Part shown: piece after piece, positions 1-8,948 of the stretch
How positions within the stretch are numbered: the first letter of the stretch is position 1
Layout: every line of letters begins with the position of its first letter
DNA from: a virus
Virus record (IMG/VR): IMGVR_UViG_3300043466_002497
Location: 1-24,569 of that record
DNA length: 24,569 nt
Reading direction: 5' to 3' (one strand)
The notes under the pieces: model-generated
The model's database searches: none
What the model saw: the letters and a program-made list of their open reading frames with translations, nothing else
Told to the model about the DNA's origin: nothing
Program-made: the position numbers and the translations under genes

Positions 1-1398
1 GTCCCCGATCTCTTCACGACTCACCACAATGCCAGCAACTTCGGCTTCGTTTGTGGTGTTTGCCTGAGCACGAACATAGATTCCATTAGGATATGTGGCG
101 GTAGATGTTCCAGGATCACTACCTCCTCTGGTGTAGGTGAGTGTTGCGCTTCCTGGCTTGAATCGTAGAATGTCTCCCAGTTTGAACTGGTTTAGTTGCA
201 CTATTCTTACTGATGTCTGCGCCGAAGAACTCAGAACCAATGGCTCTGTCATTACTCCGCCAGTCCACGGATACACAATCGCGGACGAAGGCGAAGTGGC
301 AAGCATCAATCCCTTGTGTACAACTCCTGCCTGAGTGGGCTGTATTGCAGTTATCTTTCCAGCAGTGAATGGACTCAAATAGTATACAGACCCAGTAATC
401 AGCGATGTGCCGTCAGCATTTACACCAGCACCAATACCAAAAACTTCACCGATGAATGTGATTTCAAATGTGTTACCATCAATAATATGTGATATGATTC
501 CAACCACTTCCGCGTTTGTGGCAGAGTCTGCTTTTGCTGCAAAATACACACCAGAAGAGTTCAGCGACAGGGGAATACCCACAGCCGAAAACGAGTGTCC
601 TGTCTGCTTTACTATTTTTTTGTTTACGCCATTGGGGATACGGACAAACGGTTGTTCTCCAGCACTCAAACCTGCCGTAGCGTATGTGGCACCGTTCACT
701 ACTTCCATGAAAACCGTTGCTCCTGCTGGCGAGTAACGGCTAAATGTGATAACTCTGTCTGTTGTGCTTCCGCCAACAGTGGTCAACGAAATCTGATACC
801 CGTGTTCACTTGTAGTCCCGCCATCAAGCAGGATGGCAGTTCCGTGAACATCAAGAGTGGTTCCTTCATGGGGATAAATGCCAGCCACTCCGCCAGTAAA
901 ACCAATATGTGCATCTGATCGCCAGATTCCCGTCAAGCCATGAATGTATTGTGGAGTCCATATCCAAGAAGCAGTGTTTCCGCTTCCACGATTAATGAAG
1001 ACTCCACCACCACCAGCCTCTGAAATTTTGGTATCACTTGCCTCTGCTGTATCACCAAGCACAAGATTGTAATCATCAATCGTTACAAGATTGGCGTTTA
1101 CGGTGAATGTTGGAGCATTGAATGTAACAGGACCGTTGAATGTTACTCCGTCTTCAAACACAACAGGAGCGATAAACGACACACCAGTAGTAACATTGTC
1201 TTGCAGTTCAAACAACGCAGTTCCACCAGCAGAAACGCTGATAGAAATGCTTCCCGAGCATACTCCCTCATACATCTTGAATTTGTTGAGTTTGTATACC
1301 GATAGATTGCTGATGTCCCTCCAAGTGTTGAAGGTATCACCAAGGTCTACTTCAGGTATCTGAAAATTGATGTTGTCTGGTCCTGTGTCTACTGGCAT
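1..1398 (-). CDS. Tail-fibre-like virion protein, partial (C-terminus beyond left edge)
   Basis: The frame is open from an ATG at 1398 down to base 1, giving 466 codons with no stop, so this is the N-terminal part of a longer gene. I translated it by hand. Residues 5-45 (D-N-I-N-F at 8-12, then L-G-D-T-F-N-T-W-R-D-I) resemble the start of fibre and gp10/gp12-like structural proteins of marine T4-like phages. Residues about 90-110 include T-V-N-A-N-L-V-T-I-D-D-Y-N-L-V-L-G-D, another block I associate with those proteins. From about residue 260 the protein is built of modules: a stretch around G283-I301 recurs near G439-I457. The ATG lies 2 bases after the stop of the 61-aa gene. A fibre or baseplate-peripheral role is inferred from these blocks and from its place after the connector; receptor specificity cannot be judged because the C-terminus is missing. 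Confidence 0.8.
   Translation of the reverse strand, partial: MPVDTGPDNINFQIPEVDLGDTFNTWRDISNLSVYKLNKFKMYEGVCSGSISISVSAGGTALFELQDNVTTGVSFIAPVVFEDGVTFNGPVTFNAPTFTVNANLVTIDDYNLVLGDTAEASDTKISEAGGGGVFINRGSGNTASWIWTPQYIHGLTGIWRSDAHIGFTGGVAGIYPHEGTTLDVHGTAILLDGGTTSEHGYQISLTTVGGSTTDRVITFSRYSPAGATVFMEVVNGATYATAGLSAGEQPFVRIPNGVNKKIVKQTGHSFSAVGIPLSLNSSGVYFAAKADSATNAEVVGIISHIIDGNTFEITFIGEVFGIGAGVNADGTSLITGSVYYLSPFTAGKITAIQPTQAGVVHKGLMLATSPSSAIVYPWTGGVMTEPLVLSSSAQTSVRIVQLNQFKLGDILRFKPGSATLTYTRGGSDPGTSTATYPNGIYVRAQANTTNEAEVAGIVVSREEIGD
28..84 (-). repeat. Fibre module repeat, copy 2
   Basis: Residues 439-457 of the fibre-like protein read G-I-Y-V-R-A-Q-A-N then T-T-N-E-A-E-V-A-G-I, parallel to residues 283-301. 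The module probably continues beyond the left edge of the window. Confidence 0.55.
496..552 (-). repeat. Fibre module repeat, copy 1
   Basis: Residues 283-301 of the fibre-like protein read G-V-Y-F-A-A-K-A-D then S-A-T-N-A-E-V-V-G-I. The second copy, 156 residues later, matches at 9 of 19 positions. The repeat is visible at protein level only. Confidence 0.55.
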
Positions 1399-1400
1399 GG

Positions 1401-1586
1401 TTATTCACTCTTCCGTTGATTGGAAATGATTGACCGCAGTTCGTTCATTTCTTGCTTCAGTGTATTTATCTCTTGCCGCATAGACTCTATGGTGTCCTGA
1501 TTCTTCTTTTTTTCCATGTACTCCTGCATCCTGCTGTGATCAGCAAGGATAGCAGCACCGTTTGCTCCCCGTGTATACTTCATCAT
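1401..1586 (-). CDS. Small coiled-coil protein (61 aa)
   Basis: This is a short charged protein. Residues about 20-58 (M-E-K-K-K-N-Q-D-T-I-E-S-M-R, then I-N-T-L-K-Q-E-M-N-E-L-R-S-I-I) show hydrophobic residues at heptad-like spacing and no proline, so a parallel coiled coil is likely. There is no signal peptide or membrane segment. Its ATG overlaps the stop of the connector gene by 4 bases (ATGA), and a second ATG follows immediately, so the start could be 3 bases later. The fibre gene begins 2 bases after its stop. Lying between connector and fibre, it could be an oligomerisation element or an assembly helper for the fibre; this is inference, and I recognise no family. Confidence 0.75.
   Translation of the reverse strand: MMKYTRGANGAAILADHSRMQEYMEKKKNQDTIESMRQEINTLKQEMNELRSIISNQRKSE
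1463..1470 (-). promoter_or_regulatory. Possible late-promoter-like box GATAAATA
   Basis: On the minus strand the sequence GAGATAAATA occurs here, inside the 61-aa gene and about 65 bases upstream of the fibre ATG. T4-type late promoters use TATAAATA, so the match is 7 of 8. The position would suit separate late expression of the fibre gene, but an 8-mer of this quality also arises by chance in AT-leaning DNA. Confidence 0.2.
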
Positions 1587-4500
1587 GGCTTATAGTAACT
1601 GACGGTTCTGATGTTTCTAATAATCGGGGTATTGTCGTAAACAGGATTTGAAGGAGAAGTCATTCGCACTTTGATCTGATACGACTGGAATGTAGTATTC
1701 GCGGGAAGTGCGGACGAGCGGAAATCTGATTCCCTGAAATCAAAATCGGATGCAGCAGTAAAAGCAGGAGTCGTAGTGGAACGATTGAGTGGGATCCACG
1801 ATTTGTCAAATATATCGGTTTCCCCGTTTACGCTGTAGCGATAGTACACCTGTACACCAGATCCTAGCGGAGTGCATTCATCAACAAAAACCGCCAGACC
1901 ATTAGACGAAATTGCATCTGGCAACTCTACTACTCGGGACACATATTCCGATACAGGGTTGATTTTTGTTTTGTACATCTTTACAGCAAAACCGCCCAAC
2001 GATTGCAGATCCACAACAGGCGAAACTGCCGTGCTGGCACCACGCTTCAAAACCAGTGTTGCCGAAGGGTTTGATCCAATTATTTGAGAAAGATAGATGG
2101 ATTCACCCGAATAATAGGAATAATCGGCTATTGTTCGGTCAATAGAACATCCGTATGGAATGATCTCGTTCATCCCGACTCGGACGATCTGATAGTCAAT
2201 CAATCCAGTAACAGTATTGAAATTAATGGTTCCCTGCTGAACGAAATCGCACCTGTTCACCGTGAACATGATATCCGTTGAAGGTTCGGATACAGCATAT
2301 CCTGTTCCCTGCGGAACAAACAGTGTCCCAACCAACTGTGAATTTCCTGCCCTGCCTGAAGTGGATTCGCCAACAGATACTGCATTAAAGCCTGTATCGG
2401 ATGCATACAACTCGTAATCATCGCTATTGCACATTATCGCAAGAGCGTACTCACCAGGCTCAAGATAAACTGGACTACTAAACTCAAAAATCGTCTCTAC
2501 TGGAGCATCACTGTTTGCATTAATGTTTTCTGGGAAAAGAACACTTGTGCTGAACGGCACAACTGCTGAAGGAGAGGGGTATCCAGAAATGGTTGGACGA
2601 ATCTGTACAACAACTGGAATCCTAGAGTCCTTCTTGGAGAAATACAGAGAAACACTCTTCAAAAACACTCCTTCGGGATTGGATTTAGTATCCACGAAGA
2701 ATGTCTGTGCCATTGGATCTGCCCACTGATCATTTTGAACGGTATCAATATCTCGTAGGAAAGGATCCTTTGCTATGGTTTCGCTGCTTGGAGTTTGCCT
2801 TCTGAGTTCTGCTCCACGAACAGAATACACTCCAGACGAACGCTGCTCCAGTACTCCAGAACAATGAACAACAGCATCAGCAGACATTTCAGCATCTGCA
2901 ATATCATCACTGCTAGAAATTCTTACTGTTCTCGTTCCAATCAGATTAGAACCACCGCTGATCAAAACAGTGGCAGAAGCAGATCCTCTGGAGTCTGTGC
3001 TGATTCCGCTTTGTACCAAATTATTGTCAAAATACAAAAGAAGATCCTGCGAATTTGGCTTCAGTCCGTGAACCGTTGCCTGAATTGCTGTTTCTTGAAT
3101 GTATGGCAAAACACTGCGGTCAACAATCTTGTTTCCAATTTTGTTCTTGATTCTGCTCTTCAACTGTCTAGCCCTGACATAATTGCTAGTCTTTTCATTC
3201 AGTGGCTTTGCATTTCGGCTAGCGGAAGAACGAACATTTCCCGAGTTGATGTTTGGTATTGAGGATTCAGAATAAACGCGAGCAGTATCCAGAACTCTCT
3301 TCTGAATATCATCCTGAACCTCTTCCACATCATCTATTCCATACCAAATGCTTTCCCAATCGTTCCACTGTGTACCAAAACCCCGAGAATCGTTGGTATT
3401 GGAAGACAGCCAGTTATCGTTTTCCATCAGAGCATTTGTCTTGACCACAGGTCTATATGACCTATCATATTTCGGAATAACTGTCTGCGACAAAGACATG
3501 AAACCAAGCCAACTCACATTGTTTGTTGGATTGATCTTTATGGTTTTGGTGTAGGATTTGTTCTCTATGTACGGTTTTGTATAGTAGTTGAGAGTCGCTA
3601 TACCGTCAGCAGAAACGAGCGTATCCGTGGTCGCTCCAGCATAATTGAGAGTGGGGAACCCGATATCCACCGTTGAGAAGAATGGACGGAGTTCACCGCG
3701 TTCAAAGTCTATGGAACAATTGTGTTCGTCAGAAGAAACATCTGATACAGAGTGACCATAGAATTCATCAACGAAAATTGAGGTTTTCAGTGGCTCAACT
3801 GTATCGTTAACCGATGTCTTCAGAGAGCGCGTCTCAATTTCGTTTTCCGAAATAGACAGTTTGGTAAATACCTCAACATCTTCCACTCTTCTCTGAATTC
3901 TACCGATGTCCGACATCGTAAACCGCTTTGTATCAAACGGCGTGATCAACACATCTTCTGGATTGTGTGTGAATGCGGGAACCGTTAGTGCAGATAGTAT
4001 GAGCGCGTCTTGAGGATCAGAAGGTGGAACAGGAGAAATGCTCGGAGTTCCCTTTTGCAGGAAGAACTCGGGAGATCCGTCTTCTGGATCTACACGCAAA
4101 CAAAGTTTGTCTATGCGCGGAAGATAGTGATAGTATTGAAGTTCCGTGTCTCCAAAAGTTCCAAACTCGGATCTGCCGTATGGCTTGATCATAGGAGTAG
4201 ACGCTGTAAGACCGCTGTGACGGAAATCCAAACAATTAGCAAGAGACACCGTTTTGCCTGTTCGCGGATTTGTATACAGAGGAATTTTTTCGTAGTCAAC
4301 ATCATAAGAGTGCCGACCCACAAAAGGAGCATAAGGAAGACCGCTATGGGCAAAATACGAATATGTTACCTTGATATTGACGGCGGACGGTGCTGCGCCA
4401 CTATATCGTGACTGACCAGCAGCAGACGATTTAATGTACAGTCTGCCACGATTGTATGTGGCTTCTCTCTGCCCATCGTCAAATTCAAAATCGCTCAAGT

Positions 4501-6544
4501 AACTAACACTAGTCGTGTTGTTCACGATGCTCTCAACAGAGAAAATGTCTATGTCTGGAAGTTCAAAGAACTTGCGACCAGTTGAATCTATTGAGTAAGT
4601 GGAAGAGAGGAAGGTGTGGGTCTTTTGGGTGTTTAGCGTCTTGATGCGATAAGTAGACGGATCAGTTATGGTTGGAGTATAAACCACGGGGGCTACTACT
4701 TTCAGATTTCCCGATATAAATGCTGCTGGAGCATTGAAAATCTGAATGGTGAACTGAGTTTCGTCAACGCTAGAAAGAGTCACACCAGAAGACGGAAGAG
4801 TGTATGCCACACCGTTTGGATTAATTATAGAAATTTCTGATGTGTCTGAAGAGTTTGTAGGATCTCCGCTTCCATAGTTAAGGAAGTTGAAAGTAGATGC
4901 AACAGGAGAACTCATGCTGCCACTAAAGTGGTCTTTGGTAACAGTATAGGTCGTAATATTTGTAGTGGAATTATGAGATGGAACAACAAAGTTAGTGTTG
5001 CCACCAATCATTTTTCCTACTACGCGAGCATATGATATATCAGAAACCGCATATCCAGGCTTCATTTCAAAAACCAAAGACTGCTTTTCCGCCAATTGAA
5101 CATTTCCAAAAACACTTCCAGAGTTAGGACTCAATCTACCTGCTGTTACAGCAGCAACAGATGGCGGAAGAGCAGTAAGATAGATCATCGCAGAACTTCC
5201 GCTCTGCACAGATCCACTTATTCCATGCAGATACATTCTGTATCTGCTGTCGTTCTGACCAGCAGCAGTATTCGGCATCATGCCATGAACATAACCCGTG
5301 GCAACAATCTGATTTGTTGCATTATGAAAACGAACGAATGCAAACCCAGAGCCGATTGTAAACAGATTCGTTGAAAAAACTGAGCCAAACGAATCTAGTT
5401 TTACATCAACATAGTTGCCCACCGTAAAATCGTAGGACAGATACGACGGAGAACCTTCAAGTTTGGTTGTCTGTGCTCGGGGAAGTTCCAGCGACAGTGG
5501 ATATTGGTTTTCAATTTCCCGACCAAGTACATACGCCTTTCCTTGTCCTACAAGCACCGAAAAGTTTGCCGTGTTTTCAGAACCTGGCTTAATCGTGATA
5601 TCAAAGGGATTAACACTATACGAACCAGACTCATCAAATGTTCTGCGAGAAAGTGTTTTCTCTATCTCTGCGTATGAGATGCGATCAATCTTTTTTACAA
5701 TCTTTCCAGACTCAAACCTCAACAGTTCCACAAAATCATTCGGTGTCTCCTCAATTCCGTACTGTGCGAGCACAGGAGTGATCCTGTAGCGATCTGCACC
5801 GATAGCATTGTAGTTGTACGATCCAATTGAAGGATCTCTCAAAGTCGCGTCTTGTTTGTCTGATATGTTGTCTCTATCAATAAAGAATCCGATCTTCTTT
5901 GATAGATCATCGTAATCATTCATCTCCAAGTCACGATGCGTTTCAGTGTTGTTGTACGGAGCAAAAACTTGTGCATCAGTTCGGACAAAAAATCCGTCAA
6001 TATAGAAAATTCCTTCGGTAACCGTGACCAGTTTGCACTTCCCTGCTGTAGAGAAAATAGAACTGGTTGACACAGAAAACCCAGCAAGGGTCGTGCTGTC
6101 TTTGACAAAATCAAAGTTTCCAGAAAACTCAAATCCCGACAAAAAATCAACGATCAGTATGAGTTTTCCGTCACGAGAAACATCGGGGGAGATGTAATGA
6201 ACAATTTTTGCTTCTGTTAGATCCCCAACAACAGTGGAACGAAGGTATCCACCAACAAGACTGTCGTAATCAGAAGATCCAAAAAGAGGAGAATCAACGC
6301 CAGCATCAACCATGATATAACTGGAGTTTCTTACCGAAATACCTCCACCAAGAACACGGGATCCATCCTTGAACAGATGGTCACCAATTTTTGAAATTTG
6401 GTTTTGTAGGAGTGTCTGCGCTTGCGTCAGTTCACGCGCTTGCAGAGCATAACCAGGCTTGAAAAGAACTCGCAAAAATCCTTTTGAAGAGTCAAAATCA
6501 TCATAGTAAGGATTGATGTTGAATATGCTTGGATCGTATGCCAT
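1583..6544 (-). CDS. Large baseplate/fibre connector structural protein (1653 aa)
   Basis: The N-terminus has F-L-R-V-L-F-K-P-G-Y-A-L-Q-A-R-E-L-T-Q at residues 23-41, then Q-I-S-K-I-G-D-H-L-F-K-D-G-S-R-V-L-G-G at 49-67. I associate this pattern with the DUF4815-type very large tail structural proteins of marine T4-like phages. A second conserved block at about residues 1265-1400 (D-P-M-A-Q-T-F-F-V-D, then P-E-G-V-F-L, and later S-P-V-Y-L-E-P-G-E-Y-A-L) is typical of the same proteins. The rest is beta-rich, with many S, T, G and N residues. The gene sits after the gp8-type gene, the slot of gp9-gp10 in T4, so a peripheral baseplate role linking wedge and fibres is inferred. The ATG at 6544 is preceded by AAGAGGA at good spacing, nine bases after the upstream stop. 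It overlaps the next gene by 4 bases. Confidence 0.8.
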   Translation of the reverse strand: MAYDPSIFNINPYYDDFDSSKGFLRVLFKPGYALQARELTQAQTLLQNQISKIGDHLFKDGSRVLGGGISVRNSSYIMVDAGVDSPLFGSSDYDSLVGGYLRSTVVGDLTEAKIVHYISPDVSRDGKLILIVDFLSGFEFSGNFDFVKDSTTLAGFSVSTSSIFSTAGKCKLVTVTEGIFYIDGFFVRTDAQVFAPYNNTETHRDLEMNDYDDLSKKIGFFIDRDNISDKQDATLRDPSIGSYNYNAIGADRYRITPVLAQYGIEETPNDFVELLRFESGKIVKKIDRISYAEIEKTLSRRTFDESGSYSVNPFDITIKPGSENTANFSVLVGQGKAYVLGREIENQYPLSLELPRAQTTKLEGSPSYLSYDFTVGNYVDVKLDSFGSVFSTNLFTIGSGFAFVRFHNATNQIVATGYVHGMMPNTAAGQNDSRYRMYLHGISGSVQSGSSAMIYLTALPPSVAAVTAGRLSPNSGSVFGNVQLAEKQSLVFEMKPGYAVSDISYARVVGKMIGGNTNFVVPSHNSTTNITTYTVTKDHFSGSMSSPVASTFNFLNYGSGDPTNSSDTSEISIINPNGVAYTLPSSGVTLSSVDETQFTIQIFNAPAAFISGNLKVVAPVVYTPTITDPSTYRIKTLNTQKTHTFLSSTYSIDSTGRKFFELPDIDIFSVESIVNNTTSVSYLSDFEFDDGQREATYNRGRLYIKSSAAGQSRYSGAAPSAVNIKVTYSYFAHSGLPYAPFVGRHSYDVDYEKIPLYTNPRTGKTVSLANCLDFRHSGLTASTPMIKPYGRSEFGTFGDTELQYYHYLPRIDKLCLRVDPEDGSPEFFLQKGTPSISPVPPSDPQDALILSALTVPAFTHNPEDVLITPFDTKRFTMSDIGRIQRRVEDVEVFTKLSISENEIETRSLKTSVNDTVEPLKTSIFVDEFYGHSVSDVSSDEHNCSIDFERGELRPFFSTVDIGFPTLNYAGATTDTLVSADGIATLNYYTKPYIENKSYTKTIKINPTNNVSWLGFMSLSQTVIPKYDRSYRPVVKTNALMENDNWLSSNTNDSRGFGTQWNDWESIWYGIDDVEEVQDDIQKRVLDTARVYSESSIPNINSGNVRSSASRNAKPLNEKTSNYVRARQLKSRIKNKIGNKIVDRSVLPYIQETAIQATVHGLKPNSQDLLLYFDNNLVQSGISTDSRGSASATVLISGGSNLIGTRTVRISSSDDIADAEMSADAVVHCSGVLEQRSSGVYSVRGAELRRQTPSSETIAKDPFLRDIDTVQNDQWADPMAQTFFVDTKSNPEGVFLKSVSLYFSKKDSRIPVVVQIRPTISGYPSPSAVVPFSTSVLFPENINANSDAPVETIFEFSSPVYLEPGEYALAIMCNSDDYELYASDTGFNAVSVGESTSGRAGNSQLVGTLFVPQGTGYAVSEPSTDIMFTVNRCDFVQQGTINFNTVTGLIDYQIVRVGMNEIIPYGCSIDRTIADYSYYSGESIYLSQIIGSNPSATLVLKRGASTAVSPVVDLQSLGGFAVKMYKTKINPVSEYVSRVVELPDAISSNGLAVFVDECTPLGSGVQVYYRYSVNGETDIFDKSWIPLNRSTTTPAFTAASDFDFRESDFRSSALPANTTFQSYQIKVRMTSPSNPVYDNTPIIRNIRTVSYYKP

Positions 6545-6553
6545 GTGTTCCTC

Positions 6554-8938
6554 TTAGAAGCCCAGCCGAATACGGAATTCTTCTTCTTGACCCAAAGTTC
6601 TCTGTATGGGGCGTACATTCTGTATGTATAACACCTCGCCCGATGTTGGTTTTATCTCTGCTTGAGTAACAGAAGAAACGATATAGTTACCAAGAGTAGT
6701 GCCTGTTAGACCATGCGTCTCTACGCTTCTGAACCTGCCAACAGGATTGGTGACATACAGGTGTCCTTTTGCGGGATTGACGAAATCCCAGTGGTAGACA
6801 GTTCCCCGAGCGTAGTTTGAAACTCCACTTGTTGAACCCTGAACAACAGTGTCTCCGTTGGAAAAAGAACTACGAGTAAGTTGATACGATGTAATGTCTA
6901 TTCCGCCTGTAGCAGAGTTGGCACTGCTAGAAATGGTGAGTTTTTGTAGACCGCTGTAAGAAGGAACGCTTCCCGCTTCATAGTAAGTCTCTCCTACATC
7001 AACAACGGAATACTCTGTGTTTGTTTGGCTATCGTTTTCTGTAGAGACAACTTGTGCTTTGCCAGACAACTCACGAATAATCATGACAGGCTCGCCATAA
7101 TTCTTGTCTATGTCAACTATTTGTGCCGAAGCCCTAGAAGAAATGCCTTCTAGTGTTGCACCAGAAATGTTGGACACCAGACTCGTGTTTGTTTCCAACT
7201 CTACTGTCATGTCAGTTTTTTCAACAGAAACAATTCTTGCCCTGCTAGTTACAGAGAATCCATATACGGCTCCCCCTGAAAACACTGTTCCAGCAGGAAT
7301 CGTTTGCTTTACTGTTTCTCCAACCAAAAATCCAGGATTGTTTCGGTCAAGAACAATGCTATAGCGATTGATGCGATCATTTGCCGTTATGAAAGCCCTC
7401 GGAGAACCGCAGTTAACAGTTTTGAGAGTAATCTTGTTTGAGACTAAATCCGCTCCCTGCTCCAAAGACTTTACAGAAACAACCTTTGCGGCTGTATATG
7501 TTTCCAAGCCAATTATCGTGTTGAACCGATCACCACTGAAATGACTGGGAGAATAAACACCAGCAGGAACATACAAAGACACATCTCTGAATGCGTCAAA
7601 TTCTGATCCAGCAACCCGAGCCGTTCCATCAGAAAGAATGGGATTCTTTATTATGCCGAACTGCCTGTAAGATCCGCTTCCAATAAACTTTTCCGAGTCT
7701 TCTTCACCAATGTCAATGATGAGGATGACATCCTTTACATTCAGTTCTCGGAGAATGTTGCTTCCGTGTCCGCCTTTAGGCGATGTGATAGGACGAATCG
7801 TTGGGTGATTAGTGACAGCGGTCTTTGGACTGTTTACAAAAGCCTCTGCTCTGGAATACCCGTATCCACCATCAACAACAGAAACAGATGCTATGTTCTT
7901 GTTGTTATTCATTTTCGGCACACAATAAGCACCATATCCATCACCAACGACTCTAACAAAAGGAACGATTTCAACCGAAGCATACTGTGTAGAAGATGTT
8001 GTTGGAGTTACCACAAAATCAATGGCATCGTTCTTTACCACAAAGGTAATTCCTTGGGTACCAGAGTCCGTGGCTTCAACTATGACACCGTAATTTCCAA
8101 CCTCTGATTGGTTTTTTGTGCTGCGCTCCACACGCAACATATATCCAACATAGTTCTGAAACTGAAATCCTGGACTCGTTTGCCTCAGTCTTGACAAAGA
8201 TTCGCTGTTTGTAATTTTTACAATCTTGGTTTCGTCATCAACCTTTGTGAATCCAGAAACATCTATAAGCGTTGTTGTGTTGGTGGAAGAGGTTCTAAAA
8301 ACCGAATTGAGATAGACACCAGCACTAGATCCAGAAGCATTTGTGACCAATGCCGCGCTGATTTCTCCGTCTATTGCCTGTGCTTGGGTATTGTACTGGT
8401 TGGATGTTTCGGTTGCTTGTGCGCTGTATGCGTAGTCAACAGGCATATAGTCCGTCAACTCGTAAGGCACATCAGATTCTACCAGTGTTGACAAATACTT
8501 CCAGGTGTATCCATCGGCTGTTGTGAAGGGTATGGAATTACCGATTCCGCTAGGTACAACCGTTGATACCGCGCCACCGCTGTTGCCAAGACACTTGTAG
8601 ATGTTGTTTTCGTCTGTTACAACATAAAACACTTTAGGATTGTCTTCGTTGAAAAGTTCAACCGAATCATCGTACTGATCATAAGATGTGCCAGAAGACC
8701 ACTCGTATCGCGGAAGAGCAAACACAACATTTCCAGGATTTATTTTCTTGTATGCAATGATGTTGTTCATCACATCATATTCAGCAGATACAGTATCGGA
8801 ATACGCTGGAGGAGAATTGTCATTGCTCCAGGTAGTTCCTTTTGCTACAAACAAGAAATACTGATTATCGTTCCTCTCCAAGTCTGTGAGGAAACTTTCT
8901 GCATATGATCTTTGTAGCGATGCTTTTATGAATGCCAT
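6554..8938 (-). CDS. 8: Baseplate wedge subunit, gp8 type, enlarged (794 aa)
   Basis: Both ends match T4 gp8 from memory. Near the N-terminus are a W-S-N-D-N-S-P-P stretch (37-44), L-P-R-Y-E-W (75-80), the Y-K-C-L block (114-117) and F-T-T-A-D-G-Y-T-W-K-Y-L (138-149), parallel to gp8's D-G-Y-V-W-E-Y-L. The C-terminus S-G-E-V-L-Y-I-Q-N-V-R-P-I ending in an acidic E-E-E-F-x-I segment mirrors gp8's S-G-E-M-I-Y-M-E-N-R-P-P-I. T4 gp8 is 334 residues, so about 460 extra residues lie between these ends. The interior keeps G-G-H-G-S-N-I-L-R-E-L and F-G-I-I-K-N-P-I, seen in gp8 of marine relatives. The protein is a wedge component that would bind gp7 and the peripheral proteins. The start ATG has AAGG upstream and lies 10 bases after the previous stop. 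Confidence 0.88.
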   Translation of the reverse strand: MAFIKASLQRSYAESFLTDLERNDNQYFLFVAKGTTWSNDNSPPAYSDTVSAEYDVMNNIIAYKKINPGNVVFALPRYEWSSGTSYDQYDDSVELFNEDNPKVFYVVTDENNIYKCLGNSGGAVSTVVPSGIGNSIPFTTADGYTWKYLSTLVESDVPYELTDYMPVDYAYSAQATETSNQYNTQAQAIDGEISAALVTNASGSSAGVYLNSVFRTSSTNTTTLIDVSGFTKVDDETKIVKITNSESLSRLRQTSPGFQFQNYVGYMLRVERSTKNQSEVGNYGVIVEATDSGTQGITFVVKNDAIDFVVTPTTSSTQYASVEIVPFVRVVGDGYGAYCVPKMNNNKNIASVSVVDGGYGYSRAEAFVNSPKTAVTNHPTIRPITSPKGGHGSNILRELNVKDVILIIDIGEEDSEKFIGSGSYRQFGIIKNPILSDGTARVAGSEFDAFRDVSLYVPAGVYSPSHFSGDRFNTIIGLETYTAAKVVSVKSLEQGADLVSNKITLKTVNCGSPRAFITANDRINRYSIVLDRNNPGFLVGETVKQTIPAGTVFSGGAVYGFSVTSRARIVSVEKTDMTVELETNTSLVSNISGATLEGISSRASAQIVDIDKNYGEPVMIIRELSGKAQVVSTENDSQTNTEYSVVDVGETYYEAGSVPSYSGLQKLTISSSANSATGGIDITSYQLTRSSFSNGDTVVQGSTSGVSNYARGTVYHWDFVNPAKGHLYVTNPVGRFRSVETHGLTGTTLGNYIVSSVTQAEIKPTSGEVLYIQNVRPIQRTLGQEEEFRIRLGF

Positions 8939-8948
8939 GATTTGTCCC

